Shown here: positions 1-9,043 of the stretch, in pieces
Position numbering within the stretch: position 1 is the first letter of the stretch
How the letters are laid out: each line of letters begins with the position of its first letter
NCBI GenBank assembly: GCA_014204635.1
Contig: JACHLS010000003.1
Span: 248,001 to 312,000 of the forward strand
Direction of reading: 5' to 3'
DNA length: 64,000 bases
From: Sporosarcina luteola
GTDB taxonomy: Bacteria > Bacillota > Bacilli > Bacillales_A > Planococcaceae
Program-made: the position numbers and the translations under genes
Notes under the pieces: generated by a model
Seen by the model: the letters and a program-made list of their open reading frames with translations, nothing else
What the model was told of the DNA's origin: nothing
The model's database searches: none

Positions 1-488
1 CGCTTGGCAATATCCGCTTGAACCTCCTGCGGCAAAGAGGATAGTATCATTCCAGCCTGTTCCGCCTCTAAATAGGATAGGATCAATGCGATTGTTTGCG
101 GGTGCTCATTTTGAATGAAGTTCAATATTTGGCCAGGGTCTGCCCGCCTTGCAAAATCAAATGGTCGTACTTGCAAAGAAGAGGTCAACCGATTAATGAT
201 CGCTTGGGCATGTTCCTTTCCTAATGCTTTTTCCAACACGGTCTTTGCATAACCAATACCGCCTTGTGTGATATAATCCTGCGCCAGCGCAATATTATGG
301 AACTCCTCAATAATCTCTTCTTTGACTGAGCTGTCTACTTTTTTCACACTGGAGATTTCAAGTGTCAGCCGCTCAATTTCTTCTTCATTCAGATGTTTAT
401 ATACAGCCGCAGACACTTCCGGTCCGAGCGAGATGAGAAGGAGTGCCGCTTTTTGTTTACCAGACATACCCTTTTCTTTCTTTACCAC
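1..488 (-). CDS. fliG: flagellar motor switch protein FliG (N-terminal part, cut by window edge)
   Basis: FliG is the rotor (C-ring) protein that sits on the FliF ring and carries torque from the stator. About 162 N-terminal residues are visible, including GKQKAALLLISLG near the start, the EEIERLTLEIS helix and PFDFARRADPGQILNFI, all typical of the FliG N-terminal and middle domains. The likely start is a GTG at 488 preceded by GGAGGG seven bases upstream; an earlier ATG lies in another frame. It follows fliF by 14 bases in the fla/che operon. The C-terminal torque-generating domain lies outside the window. Confidence 0.95.
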   Translation of the reverse strand, partial: MVKKEKGMSGKQKAALLLISLGPEVSAAVYKHLNEEEIERLTLEISSVKKVDSSVKEEIIEEFHNIALAQDYITQGGIGYAKTVLEKALGKEHAQAIINRLTSSLQVRPFDFARRADPGQILNFIQNEHPQTIALILSYLEAEQAGMILSSLPQEVQADIAK

Positions 489-502
489 AATTCATCCCTC
501 CA

Positions 503-2095
503 TCAATCCTCGGCGATCCAAGTCCGCAATAATTTTGCAAACTCCTCCGGCTTATCTTTTGCCATCTTCTCGAGTTGCTTTCTTCTTACAGTCGCCTCTG
601 TTTCGTGCTCAACATTGATGTCATCCACGTTCAAGGACTCACGTTGTTCTTCTATAATCAGTTCCTCTTCCAATTCCCGTTCTTTTCTCCGGTTGCGGAA
701 GAAGGCGAACACTAGTATACCGATCACTACAACGACAGCAGCTCCGATTGCATATACCCACCAAGGGATGCCAACTTTCTCTTCCGTTGTCATAGGTGTT
801 TTTCCATTGAATGTTTGAACGGATAATGCGATCTTATTGTTCCAGTACGTATCGTCAGCCTCAGACGGGATCATTTCTTTATCGATAGACGTCTGGATAA
901 TTGTCCGCAAAATGTCTTGGATATCATTTCGAACTTCTGTTGTCATGGTAGCCGGGTCTTCGGGGTTAGGCGGTTCTACCATTACTTGCAAGCCGATATC
1001 TCGAATTTTGTAGGGACTTTCAATGATATCCTTTCGAATCCGGTTTACTTCATTGTTAATGGTTTCTTCCAGGCGTTCATAATCACCGTTCGACATATTC
1101 CCTTCTACAAATCCTGTACGGTTATCTGTCGGATCCTCTCCTTCGGGTGTGCCGCCTGCAACTGTTCCGTTTCCAGAAAACGTTTCTGTCACCCGCTGAA
1201 TGCTAATTGCCAGGCTATCCCGTTCCTCATCAATCGGTTCGACCCGGTTTTCTTCACGGTTTTCTTGCTTGAAGTCAATATCAGTCGTAACGGAGACAAC
1301 AACTTTATCTTGTCCGACCATAGTACCAAGCATCATCTGCACTTTACGCTGTAAATCACGTTCTATTGTCTTTTTAATGGCCATTTGATCGGACACATTC
1401 GGCCCGCCTGCCAGACTGTCAGACGTGAGATCGTAGTATTCGAAGTATTGATTCATAATGACTATGTCGTCTGTTGATAAATTCGGTAAGCTTTTCGATA
1501 CTAAATTGTAAAGTCCAGTGATCTGCTGTTCAGTGAATTGATAACCTGGTTCCGTTTTCAGCACGATAGATGCACTAGCATTTTGTACACTTTCGTTTAA
1601 GAAGACGCTTTGCGTCGGGAGAGTGATCATCACTTTCGCGTCTTGAACGCCTTGAATCCCTTTGATCAGGTTCGCCAATTCGGTTTGCATGGCACTTAGC
1701 TTAATCATATTGAATTCATTGTCAGTCGTTCCAAAGCCGGCATTCTGAGAGAAAAAAGAGTAATCGATCGTTCCAGAATGAGGGAAGCCTTCCGCGGCTA
1801 AGGATACGAGCAAATCATCCACACGCTCCTTTGGAACAAGGATGGAAGTTCCGCCAGGGGCAATTTGATTTGGCACGCCTTGAGCATCCAACTCTTCTTT
1901 CATTCTGCCGATCTCAGCTCGGGAAACATCTTTATACAGCGTGACATATTCCGTCCTCGACAAAAAGTAGGTGAGAAATGCTGCCAATGCAATAACAGCC
2001 ACTGTAGAGCCTATATAAATTATTTTTTGAGTTTTTGTCCGACTGGACCAGAACTGACCGATGTCAGCCCGGATCTTCGCCAATCTATCTTTCAT
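503..2095 (-). CDS. fliF: flagellar MS-ring protein FliF
   Basis: FliF forms the membrane-embedded MS ring of the flagellar basal body. The 530-residue length is normal for Bacillales. One membrane segment follows residue 20 (IIYIGSTVAVIALAAFLTYF) and a second lies near residue 450 (VYAIGAAVVVVIGILVFAFF). Between them are the ring-building modules, with the YscJ/FliF signature region around LIKGIQGVQDAKVMITLP. The acidic C-terminus (KLLRTWIAED) is the FliG-binding tail. It lies between fliE and fliG, and the spacing indicates one transcript. Confidence 0.97.
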   Translation of the reverse strand: MKDRLAKIRADIGQFWSSRTKTQKIIYIGSTVAVIALAAFLTYFLSRTEYVTLYKDVSRAEIGRMKEELDAQGVPNQIAPGGTSILVPKERVDDLLVSLAAEGFPHSGTIDYSFFSQNAGFGTTDNEFNMIKLSAMQTELANLIKGIQGVQDAKVMITLPTQSVFLNESVQNASASIVLKTEPGYQFTEQQITGLYNLVSKSLPNLSTDDIVIMNQYFEYYDLTSDSLAGGPNVSDQMAIKKTIERDLQRKVQMMLGTMVGQDKVVVSVTTDIDFKQENREENRVEPIDEERDSLAISIQRVTETFSGNGTVAGGTPEGEDPTDNRTGFVEGNMSNGDYERLEETINNEVNRIRKDIIESPYKIRDIGLQVMVEPPNPEDPATMTTEVRNDIQDILRTIIQTSIDKEMIPSEADDTYWNNKIALSVQTFNGKTPMTTEEKVGIPWWVYAIGAAVVVVIGILVFAFFRNRRKERELEEELIIEEQRESLNVDDINVEHETEATVRRKQLEKMAKDKPEEFAKLLRTWIAED

Positions 2096-2151
2096 TTTAA
2101 TCCCCCGGTCAGCTTACATAATTAAGAAATCTGTGTACTAAGAAATACGTA

Positions 2152-2454
2152 TTAGACTGGCATACGAATAATTTCTTGATACGCTTCGACAACCTTATTG
2201 CGAATTTCCATTGTGGCGTTCAAAGCAATGGAAGCCTTTTGTGCGGCAATCATTACGTTATGCAAATCGACCTCTTGGCCCAATGCAAGTTTTTGTGTCA
2301 GCCGGTCAGATTCGATCTGCTGGTTATTGACATCCTGAATAGCATCCTTCAAAAATGCACCGAAGCTTTTCTCTGCTTCATGGGGTGTTTGCAGGGCAGC
2401 CGGTTTCATTGAACTTGCGATTGTTCCGCTGCTTAAAATGGATTGTACGGGCAT
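2152..2454 (-). CDS. fliE: flagellar hook-basal body protein FliE
   Basis: FliE joins the MS ring to the proximal rod. The 100-residue protein has the family's C-terminal half (VDLHNVMIAAQKASIALN then MEIRNKVVEAYQEIIRMPV). The ATG at 2454 has an AGGAGA ribosome site at good spacing. It is preceded by flgC, 24 bases away, and followed by fliF after 56 bases. Gene order flgB-flgC-fliE-fliF-fliG is the standard start of the Bacillus fla/che operon. Confidence 0.96.
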   Translation of the reverse strand: MPVQSILSSGTIASSMKPAALQTPHEAEKSFGAFLKDAIQDVNNQQIESDRLTQKLALGQEVDLHNVMIAAQKASIALNATMEIRNKVVEAYQEIIRMPV

Positions 2455-2478
2455 GTTCCGATCTCCTTATCTCTGTTC

Positions 2479-2940
2479 TTATTTACCAATATCCAAAGCT
2501 TTCATTAACATCGCTTTGTTGGCATTTAACACTGTGACATTTGCTTCATATGATCTAGTTGCAGACATGAGGTCTATCATTTCCCGGAGTGGATCCACAT
2601 TCGGCATTTGCACATAGCCATCTTGGTTTGCATCCGGGTGGGATGGGTTATAGACGAGTTGGAACGGGGTTTCAGTGTCTTCTTTTACCGATGAAATCGT
2701 TACTCCATATCCTGCTGACCCTTTGGATTGTTTTCCCACCGCCGCATGCAGCATGGATGAGAATTGTCCTTCACGAGGTTGGAATGTGACCGTTTTACGA
2801 CGGTAAGGCTGCCATTCGCCATCGACCATTTTCCCCCGGGTCGTTTCAATATTGGCCATATTGGATGAAATGACATCCATCCGCAAACGCTGCGCCGTCA
2901 AAGCGGAAGCGGATGTGTTTAAACTATGAAAGATGCTCAA
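2479..2940 (-). CDS. flgC: flagellar rod protein FlgC
   Basis: FlgC is a proximal rod subunit of the flagellar axial structure. The start of the mature protein (FHSLNTSASALTAQRLRMDV) and the end (ATRSYEANVTVLNANKAML then KALDIGK) match the family closely. Two in-frame TTG codons are possible starts. The one at 2946 overlaps the flgB stop (TTGA) but is only three bases from GGGAGG. The one at 2940 has nine-base spacing and gives 153 residues, near the usual 150, so I prefer it. It overlaps or abuts flgB and is translated with it. Confidence 0.95.
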   Translation of the reverse strand: MSIFHSLNTSASALTAQRLRMDVISSNMANIETTRGKMVDGEWQPYRRKTVTFQPREGQFSSMLHAAVGKQSKGSAGYGVTISSVKEDTETPFQLVYNPSHPDANQDGYVQMPNVDPLREMIDLMSATRSYEANVTVLNANKAMLMKALDIGK

Positions 2941-2942
2941 TG

Positions 2943-3335
2943 TCAACGTCCTCCCTTAATCACGTTTTGCAGTGTATTGAACTTCCCGTTCAATCGATCG
3001 ACGAGTGCGTTGTAGTAGATTTGGTTTGCTGCCAAATCTGCCTGCTCTTTATCCATGTCAACACCATTTCCATCTTGCCGATATCGCAAATTCGCGTAAT
3101 TGAAGACGCCAGCATGAGTCGCATTTTCGGTAAATTCCATATGCAGCTTATTGGTTCGATATGCTTTGACAGCATTCGACTTCGCACCATTAAAGACTTC
3201 CTGAAAGCTAACACTTTTCGCTTTGTAGTTCGGTGTGTCGACATTTGCTATATTTTGGGCGATCGTTTTTCCTTTCGTCGACGAGAAATCCAATCCACGT
3301 TCTAATAATGATATGGTAGAACCATATAAACTCAT
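2943..3335 (-). CDS. flgB: flagellar rod protein FlgB
   Basis: FlgB is a rod subunit and here is the first gene of the fla/che operon. The 130-residue protein shows the family N-terminus (LLERGLDFSSTKGKTIAQNI, then ANVDTPNYKAKSVSF). AAGGGGTG precedes the ATG at 3335. A probable sigma-A promoter lies about 85 bases upstream. codY, directly upstream in the same direction, has its own strong terminator, so this operon probably starts afresh here with some possible read-through. Confidence 0.96.
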   Translation of the reverse strand: MSLYGSTISLLERGLDFSSTKGKTIAQNIANVDTPNYKAKSVSFQEVFNGAKSNAVKAYRTNKLHMEFTENATHAGVFNYANLRYRQDGNGVDMDKEQADLAANQIYYNALVDRLNGKFNTLQNVIKGGR

Positions 3336-3420
3336 AAAGTCACCCCTTCAAATACTAGTAAACTATTATTAAGAAAATTATATTTTTATATATAAATCTA
3401 CTTTATACGACATATATTTC

Positions 3421-3450
3421 ATTGTAGCGGATAAGGAAGGAATTTGTCTA
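3421..3450 (-). promoter_or_regulatory. predicted sigma-A promoter of the fla/che operon
   Basis: On the minus strand, TAGACA (3450-3445) and TACAAT (3426-3421) are separated by 18 bases and lie about 85 bases upstream of flgB. The AT-rich surroundings support promoter function. I did not find a convincing sigma-D site in the same gap. This is inferred from motif matching only. Confidence 0.5.
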
Positions 3451-3519
3451 TAATTTATGATGAAATTCTTATGGTTCAAAACAGCCTTTTTAATTATATA
3501 AACGCAAAATTGAATTTTT

Positions 3520-3569
3520 CTTAGGTATTAAAACTCAAGTTAGTTAGCGATTTTTTTATAGTACCTAAG
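3520..3569. repeat. 8-bp inverted repeat in the codY-flgB gap
   Basis: CTTAGGTA (3520-3527) is matched exactly by TACCTAAG (3562-3569), 34 bases apart, between the codY terminator and the fla/che promoter. It could be a protein-binding pair or chance in AT-rich DNA. No function is assigned. Confidence 0.3.
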
Positions 3570-3591
3570 TTTCATATTTTCTTTTTTCGAC

Positions 3592-3630
3592 AAAAAAAAA
3601 GAACATCTCGTCCAAGTGGGCAAGATGTTC
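3592..3630 (-). terminator. rho-independent terminator after codY
   Basis: Minus-strand RNA forms a stem from GAACATCT and AGATGTTC (3601-3630), extended inward by partial pairing around an ACTT loop, followed by nine U residues (3600-3592). It begins a few bases after the codY stop and closes the xerC-hslV-hslU-codY transcript. Confidence 0.9.
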
Positions 3631-3638
3631 GTTCAAAT

Positions 3639-4415
3639 TTAGTTTTTGTGCTTTTCAAGCTCTTCTAAAAACTTGCTGTTCAACACTTTAATGTATGTCC
3701 CTTTCATACCTAACGACCGGGATTCGATGACACCAGCACTTTCCAGCTTACGAAGGGCATTGACGATAACGGAACGTGTAATGCCTACGCGGTCTGCAAT
3801 CTTAGAGGCAACAAGCAAACCTTCGTTGCCGTCAAGTTCCTTGAAAATGTGCTCGATCGCTTCGTGCTCACTGTATGATAAAGAATTGATCGCCATTTGT
3901 ACAACCGCCTTGCTACGAGCTTCAATTTCGATTTCTTCCGCTTTTTCACGAAGGATTTCCATACCGACGACAGTTGCACCATACTCAGCGAGAATCAAGT
4001 CATCTTCAGTGAATTCCTCTTTCAACCTGGCCAAGACCAGTGTGCCAAGACGCTCTCCTCCACCGATAATTGGAACGATAGTCGTCAAGCCATCCTTGAA
4101 CAGTTCACGTTCCTCTTCAGGGAAAACAGTGTACTCGCTATATACATCTATATTAGATGATGTTTCATTTACTTCAAATAGTTTTTTTGTATATTCTTCA
4201 GGGAACTTACGGTCTTCAAACATTTTCTTCATCCGCTCATTTTCAATTTGCTGATGAATTTCAAGTCCAAGCAATTTACCTTTTCTGCTGACGATAAATG
4301 CATTACACTCGATGACAGAACTCAATTTTTCCGCCATTTCTTTGAAATTGACCGGCTTCCCTGCTGATTCCTGTAACATTGCATTAATTTGACGTGTTTT
4401 AGCTAATAAAGCCAT
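3639..4415 (-). CDS. codY: GTP-sensing pleiotropic transcriptional repressor CodY
   Basis: CodY represses nutrient-acquisition and stationary-phase genes when GTP and branched-chain amino acids are plentiful. The 258-residue product starts [14 protein letters not shown] at an ATG (4415) preceded by AGGAGG. An upstream in-frame codon would add ten residues but lacks support. The N-terminal GAF domain binds branched-chain amino acids ([26 protein letters not shown]). The C-terminal winged helix ([18 protein letters not shown], then [20 protein letters not shown]) contacts DNA. It is the last gene of the xerC-hslV-hslU-codY operon and lies 84 bases after hslU. Confidence 0.98.
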   Translation of the reverse strand: MALLAKTRQINAMLQESAGKPVNFKEMAEKLSSVIECNAFIVSRKGKLLGLEIHQQIENERMKKMFEDRKFPEEYTKKLFEVNETSSNIDVYSEYTVFPEEERELFKDGLTTIVPIIGGGERLGTLVLARLKEEFTEDDLILAEYGATVVGMEILREKAEEIEIEARSKAVVQMAINSLSYSEHEAIEHIFKELDGNEGLLVASKIADRVGITRSVIVNALRKLESAGVIESRSLGMKGTYIKVLNSKFLEELEKHKN

Positions 4416-4501
4416 TTTTATTTTCCTCCTTAAAATTATGGACATCTCACTAAAGAATATTCTAAAGCTTTTTAATCATTAAATAAACTAAAATGTTCTT
4501 C

Positions 4502-5899
4502 TTACAGGATAAAATGTGACAAATCTTTGTTTTTTACGATGTTTTTCAACTTTTCATCGACATAGGTTACTGTTATCTTGATCGTAGCAGGTCCAATGTC
4601 GGCCGCTTCGTAAGACAAATCCTCCAATAATTTCTCAAGGATGGTATGAAGACGTCTGGCCCCTATATTTTCGGTATTGTCATTCACTTCAAATGCGATT
4701 TCAGCAATCCGTTCAACAGCATCTTCCGCAAATTCGATATGGACTTCTTCTGTTGCCAGCAATTTCTCGTATTGTCGAATAAGGGAGAAATCTGGCTCCT
4801 TGAGGATTCTGACAAAATCCTTTTTCGACAGCTTATCAAGCTCAACCCGGATAGGGAAGCGTCCCTGCAATTCCGGAATGATGTCAGATGGCTTTGACAT
4901 ATGGAAAGCGCCAGCAGCAATGAATAGAATGAAATCCGTCTTGACAGCGCCGTATTTAGTTGTCACAGTGGATCCTTCGACGATTGGCAAGATATCTCGC
5001 TGCACACCTTCACGGGAAACATCAGCTGAAGAACCTCCGCCTCCCTTGCTTGCGATCTTATCCATTTCATCAATAAAAATGATGCCCGATTGCTCTGCCA
5101 GTTCAATTGCATTACGAGCAATCTCATCCTGGTCAATTAACTTATCTGCCTCTTCTGCTTCCAATACTTTTCGCGCATCCTTCACTTTCATCTTGCGTTT
5201 GGCCGTCTTCTTTGGCATAAGAGATGAAAGTGCGTCTTGCATGCTCGCTCCCATTTGTTCCATTCCCGAACCTTGAAGAGCGTCGAACATGGAAGGCTGC
5301 TGCATGGTCACGTCTACGGTGATAACTTCCTCTTCCAGAACACCCGCCCTTAGACGCGCTAGAATATCAGTTCTCTTCTGCTTCACTTCATGCAATTCAG
5401 ATGGATCCTGCTGTTCTTGCTCAACCTTTTGACCAAACAACATTTCAAACGGATTTTGCATACTTCCTTTTTTCTTCTTGTCTGGAACAAGCAATTCCAC
5501 AAGACGTTCTTCCGCGTGTTTTGCTGCCTGATCCTTTACCGCTTCGCGTTGCTTCTCCCGGACGATCCGAACGCTCGCTTCGGTCAAATCACGGACCATC
5601 GATTCTACATCCCGTCCGACGTATCCGACCTCTGTAAATTTAGTTGCCTCCACTTTAACAAAGGGCGCATTGACCAGCCTGGCGATTCTTCTCGCTATTT
5701 CAGTCTTCCCGACTCCTGTTGGCCCAATCATCAAAATGTTCTTCGGGATGACTTCTCGTCTTTCCTCTTCGTCCAACAGGCTGCGTCTGAATCTGTTCCG
5801 GATCGCAACGGCAACTGCCTTTTTCGCATTATCCTGACCAACAATATAACGATCTAAAAAAGCAGTTAGTTCCCGAGGTGTCAATTCTTGTTTTTTCAT
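4502..5899 (-). CDS. hslU: ATP-dependent protease ATPase subunit HslU (ClpY)
   Basis: HslU is the AAA+ unfoldase that feeds substrates to the HslV peptidase. The 465-residue protein has the Walker A motif GPTGVGKT at about residue 59, a Walker B/DEMDKIA motif near residue 270, the variable I-domain between them (basic [16 protein letters not shown] region and a [16 protein letters not shown] stretch) and a C-terminus ending DLSHFIL, which docks into HslV. The start ATG overlaps the hslV stop by one base (TAATG), so the subunits are translated as a pair. Confidence 0.98.
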   Translation of the reverse strand: MKKQELTPRELTAFLDRYIVGQDNAKKAVAVAIRNRFRRSLLDEEERREVIPKNILMIGPTGVGKTEIARRIARLVNAPFVKVEATKFTEVGYVGRDVESMVRDLTEASVRIVREKQREAVKDQAAKHAEERLVELLVPDKKKKGSMQNPFEMLFGQKVEQEQQDPSELHEVKQKRTDILARLRAGVLEEEVITVDVTMQQPSMFDALQGSGMEQMGASMQDALSSLMPKKTAKRKMKVKDARKVLEAEEADKLIDQDEIARNAIELAEQSGIIFIDEMDKIASKGGGGSSADVSREGVQRDILPIVEGSTVTTKYGAVKTDFILFIAAGAFHMSKPSDIIPELQGRFPIRVELDKLSKKDFVRILKEPDFSLIRQYEKLLATEEVHIEFAEDAVERIAEIAFEVNDNTENIGARRLHTILEKLLEDLSYEAADIGPATIKITVTYVDEKLKNIVKNKDLSHFIL

Positions 5900-6441
5900 T
5901 AATCAAGCACCTCCACAATGATCTGATCATTCGTGTACACGCAAATTTCAGCAGCTGTCTCTAATGCAGCTTTCGCTATTTGTTCAGCAGATAATGTTTC
6001 ACCGCTATATTTAGCCAAGGCCCTTCCTGCCGCCAGCGCATAGTTGCCGCCTGATCCGATTGCAAGAATGCCGTCATCCGGTTCAATCACTTCACCGGTT
6101 CCTGACACGAGCAATAACCGATTTTCGTCAGCCACTAACAACATGGCTTCCAGTTTTCTAAGAATCCGGTCACCTCGCCACTCTTTCGCCAACTCCACTG
6201 AAGCACGTTCTAAGTTGCCGTTAAACTCTGCAAGCTTCCCTTCAAATAAATCAAAAAGTGTAAACGCGTCAGCTACTGACCCTGCAAATCCCGCTAAGAT
6301 CTTGTCGCCGAACAATCTTCGCACTTTTTTAGCCGTATGTTTCATGACAACAGACTCTCCCATTGTCACTTGCCCATCGCCCGACATGGCACATACCCCT
6401 TTGTGCCGAATCGCAAAAATGGTGGTCGAATGGAATTCCAT
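5899..6441 (-). CDS. hslV: ATP-dependent protease peptidase subunit HslV (ClpQ)
   Basis: HslV is the proteasome-like peptidase of the HslUV protease. Conserved parts include [49 protein letters not shown] and [14 protein letters not shown]. The start is uncertain. AGGAGG lies immediately before an ATG at 6453, too close; GTG 6444 and ATG 6441 are better spaced. ATG 6441 gives 180 residues and a short leader before TTIF, as in B. subtilis ClpQ. The gene lies between xerC and hslU. Confidence 0.96.
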   Translation of the reverse strand: MEFHSTTIFAIRHKGVCAMSGDGQVTMGESVVMKHTAKKVRRLFGDKILAGFAGSVADAFTLFDLFEGKLAEFNGNLERASVELAKEWRGDRILRKLEAMLLVADENRLLLVSGTGEVIEPDDGILAIGSGGNYALAAGRALAKYSGETLSAEQIAKAALETAAEICVYTNDQIIVEVLD

Positions 6442-6457
6442 CACTTCACTCATCCTC

Positions 6458-7357
6458 CTATGCACGCGGATGTGTATTCATATACGTTTTCCGCAAGTGT
6501 TCTTTCGTAATATGCGTATACACTTGAGTTGAAGATATATGGCTATGCCCAAGCAATTCTTGGACAGTCCTCATGTCCGCTCCATTTGCCAGCAAGTGCG
6601 TTGCAAACGAATGGCGAATCATGTGTGGATGGATCTTCGTATGAAGGGCAGCACGTTTCATCAACTCATTTAAAACATGCCTGACGCCCCTATCAGTCAA
6701 CGGTTCTCCTCGCATATTGACAAACAATGCATCATGCTGCCTATGCTTCAACAGAAGCGGCCTGCTATCAGCCAGGTATGCTTCCAAGGCAGCCAAGGCA
6801 AAACTGCCAAAAGGTATGTACCGCTCTTTCCTTCCTTTTCCCATGACAAGGACGATGCCCAATGATAGGTCGATGTCTCGTATTTTCAAGGCGACCAATT
6901 CACTGACACGCATTCCTGTTGCATATAGCAACTCTAAAAGCGCCCGATCGCGCAACGATTTCTTATCTTGTTTTTCACAGGCAGCTAACAGCTCTCCCAT
7001 TTCTTCCTCATAAAAAAAAGCCGGAAGTCGCTCTTCCTTTTTCGGATGATGCAACAATCGGAACGCATTATCGTTTACCCCATAACGTGCATTGGCAAAC
7101 TTGTAGAACGAGCGCAGCGAGGAGATCTTCCTGGAAATTGTCGTCCTTGAAAACCCATTATCATAGAGTTTCGTAACATATAATCTGGCTACTGGATAAG
7201 TGACATCCGCTATATCTAAGATCCCTTCCGCATCCATGAAGGAAAAAAATTCGTTTACATCTTTTTCGTATTCAGAAACAGTAAAAGATGAAAAGTTTTT
7301 TTCAAGACGGATGTACGAAATGTACGCAGCAAAAGCTTCTTTTGTTACATCGCTCAA
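6458..7357 (-). CDS. xerC: tyrosine recombinase XerC (CodV)
   Basis: XerC acts with a partner recombinase at the dif site to resolve chromosome dimers. The C-terminal catalytic domain shows the full set of residues: Arg in ATGMRVSEL (about 150), Lys in [12 protein letters not shown] (174), HxxR in [14 protein letters not shown] (245/248), His in LLGHSHISS (271) and the nucleophile Tyr in TQVYTH (280). The N-terminal SAM-like core-binding domain is intact. I place the start at TTG 7357, eight bases after GGAGG, because the upstream GTG lies within that site. The product is 299 residues and the gene opens the operon with hslV, hslU and codY. Confidence 0.95.
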   Translation of the reverse strand: MSDVTKEAFAAYISYIRLEKNFSSFTVSEYEKDVNEFFSFMDAEGILDIADVTYPVARLYVTKLYDNGFSRTTISRKISSLRSFYKFANARYGVNDNAFRLLHHPKKEERLPAFFYEEEMGELLAACEKQDKKSLRDRALLELLYATGMRVSELVALKIRDIDLSLGIVLVMGKGRKERYIPFGSFALAALEAYLADSRPLLLKHRQHDALFVNMRGEPLTDRGVRHVLNELMKRAALHTKIHPHMIRHSFATHLLANGADMRTVQELLGHSHISSTQVYTHITKEHLRKTYMNTHPRA

Positions 7358-7392
7358 GCAATTCACCTCCGGTATGAATTACTTACTCATTC

Positions 7393-7420
7393 ATTATAAC
7401 AAAGTTCGCAAAGATTTGAA
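7393..7420 (-). promoter_or_regulatory. predicted promoter of xerC-hslV-hslU-codY
   Basis: TATAAT (7398-7393) with TTCAAA (7420-7415) sixteen bases upstream, about 35 bases before the xerC start. The -10 is perfect and the -35 is weak. Confidence 0.5.
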
Positions 7421-7678
7421 TAGTTTTTAAATAGTATTTTGTGGTAATTTTTCGAATCCAACTTTTTACATGAAAATTCGAAAACGTCGACTACTTACTC
7501 TATTCAAAAGTCATCCACGATTCACTATACAGCAACCAAGGCGTATGTCGCAATCAATTCGTATTGGCAGGGAAAAGATTATCCTACACATTCACTAGTT
7601 TGTCACAAGTTCATCAGTTAATACTTAGCACCATGGAGATGCCTCAGAATCCTTTTTAAACATACCCAACAGGAAAGA
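7421..7678. other. non-coding gap between trmFO and xerC
   Basis: The gene-free stretch between trmFO and xerC holds the xerC promoter on the right and a weak hairpin on the left. I see no open frame with a ribosome site, no repeat and no recognised RNA element in the remainder. Confidence 0.6.
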
Positions 7679-7698
7679 GCTGCCCTTGTATGGGCAGC
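7679..7698 (-). terminator. possible weak terminator after trmFO
   Basis: GCTGCCC (7679-7685) and GGGCAGC (7692-7698) form a 7-bp stem just past the trmFO stop. On the minus strand it is followed by a poor U tract (TCTTTCC), so termination is plausible but weak. Confidence 0.4.
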
Positions 7699-7703
7699 CC
7701 GTT

Positions 7704-9023
7704 TTACACGCTGACAGTCGGCCGGAAATTTTCAAGCGCATTAAGCGCTCGTTCCGCGTGCTTTTCGGCCCTCTCCACCTTAGACTTGATCCGTTCTCCC
7801 AAGTCAGGAAATAGCCCAAAGTTCACATTCATCGGTTGAAAATTTTTAGGATCGGCTTCGGTGATATACCTAGCCATGCTACCAAGAGCCGTTTCTTTTG
7901 GAAAGTGGATTGGATCCTTTCCGAGTGCCAGCATGGCAGCATTAATTCCTGCGATTAACCCCGAGCCCGCCGATTCGACGTACCCTTCAACACCTGTCAT
8001 CTGTCCTGCAAAAAACAACGTTTCTTTTGTCCGTAATTGATACGTCGATTTTAGCACTTTTGGCGAATTGATGAAAGTGTTACGGTGCATGACACCGTAA
8101 CGGACGATTTCCACATTCTCTAACCCCGGTATCAATTGAATGACTTCCTTCTGGGCTCCCCATTTCATGTGAGTTTGAAACCCCACGATGTTGTACAAAG
8201 TGCCTGCTGCATCATCTTGTCTCAACTGGACGACCGCTTTTGGCCGTTTCCCCGTCTTTGGATCTTCCAGGCCAACCGGTTTTAGCGGTCCAAATAACAA
8301 TGTCTTCTCGCCTCTTTGTGCCAATACTTCAACGGGCATACAAGCCTCAAAATACACTTCTTTCTCAAACTCTTTTAACGGAGCTACCTCCGCCGAGACA
8401 AGCGCTTCATAGAAGCGTTGGAACTCTTCATCGTCCATCGGACAGTTCAAGTAAGCTGCTTCCCCTTTATCGTAGCGGGATTTCAAATACACCTTCTCCA
8501 TGTCGATGGAATCTTTTTCAACGATCGGTGCTGCTGCATCATAAAAATACAAATAGTCTTCGCCAGTTAACTCTCTTACTTTTTCCGCCAGTGCCGGCGA
8601 GGTAAGCGGACCTGTTGCAATGACGGTAATCCCATTCAGCAGCTCTGTGAGATCGGTCACTTCTTGATTGACAATTTCGATCAGCGGATGGTTTTTAATC
8701 CGCTCAGTCACATGACCTGCGAACTCATGACGGTCGACGGCCAACGCGCCGCCAGCAGGCACTGCGCATTGGTCAGCTGATTCAATGACCAGCGAATCCA
8801 GCCGTCTCATCTCTTCTTTAATAATCCCGACAGCATTCGTTAAATTGTTGGCACGCAATGAATTGCTGCATACAAGTTCCGCGAACTTATCTGTATGGTG
8901 TGCAGGGGTTTGCTTGACCGGGCGCATTTCATACAGCCGGACGTTCACTCCTCTGGATGCTACTTGCCATGCCGCTTCACTTCCCGCAAGCCCAGCTCCA
9001 ATGACGTTGACAATCGGACGCAT
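7704..9023 (-). CDS. trmFO: folate/FAD-dependent tRNA (uracil-54-C5) methyltransferase TrmFO (Gid)
   Basis: TrmFO makes ribothymidine at tRNA position 54 using methylene-tetrahydrofolate and FAD. The N-terminal FAD-binding motif [15 protein letters not shown], the [14 protein letters not shown] segment with its conserved Cys, and the C-terminal [17 protein letters not shown] are clear. Starting at ATG 9023 (MRPIVNVIG) gives 439 residues, like other family members. An ATG at 9047 overlapping the topA stop would add eight residues but has no ribosome site. It follows topA directly, the usual topA-trmFO-xerC order. Confidence 0.97.
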   Translation of the reverse strand: MRPIVNVIGAGLAGSEAAWQVASRGVNVRLYEMRPVKQTPAHHTDKFAELVCSNSLRANNLTNAVGIIKEEMRRLDSLVIESADQCAVPAGGALAVDRHEFAGHVTERIKNHPLIEIVNQEVTDLTELLNGITVIATGPLTSPALAEKVRELTGEDYLYFYDAAAPIVEKDSIDMEKVYLKSRYDKGEAAYLNCPMDDEEFQRFYEALVSAEVAPLKEFEKEVYFEACMPVEVLAQRGEKTLLFGPLKPVGLEDPKTGKRPKAVVQLRQDDAAGTLYNIVGFQTHMKWGAQKEVIQLIPGLENVEIVRYGVMHRNTFINSPKVLKSTYQLRTKETLFFAGQMTGVEGYVESAGSGLIAGINAAMLALGKDPIHFPKETALGSMARYITEADPKNFQPMNVNFGLFPDLGERIKSKVERAEKHAERALNALENFRPTVSV

Positions 9024-9043
9024 TTCATCACTCTTTTCCAGCA

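Noticed and set aside
4677..5276. 199-residue plus-strand frame opposite hslU
   Set aside because: It is antisense to the conserved hslU gene and has no supporting features; its serine-rich composition is typical of a shadow frame.
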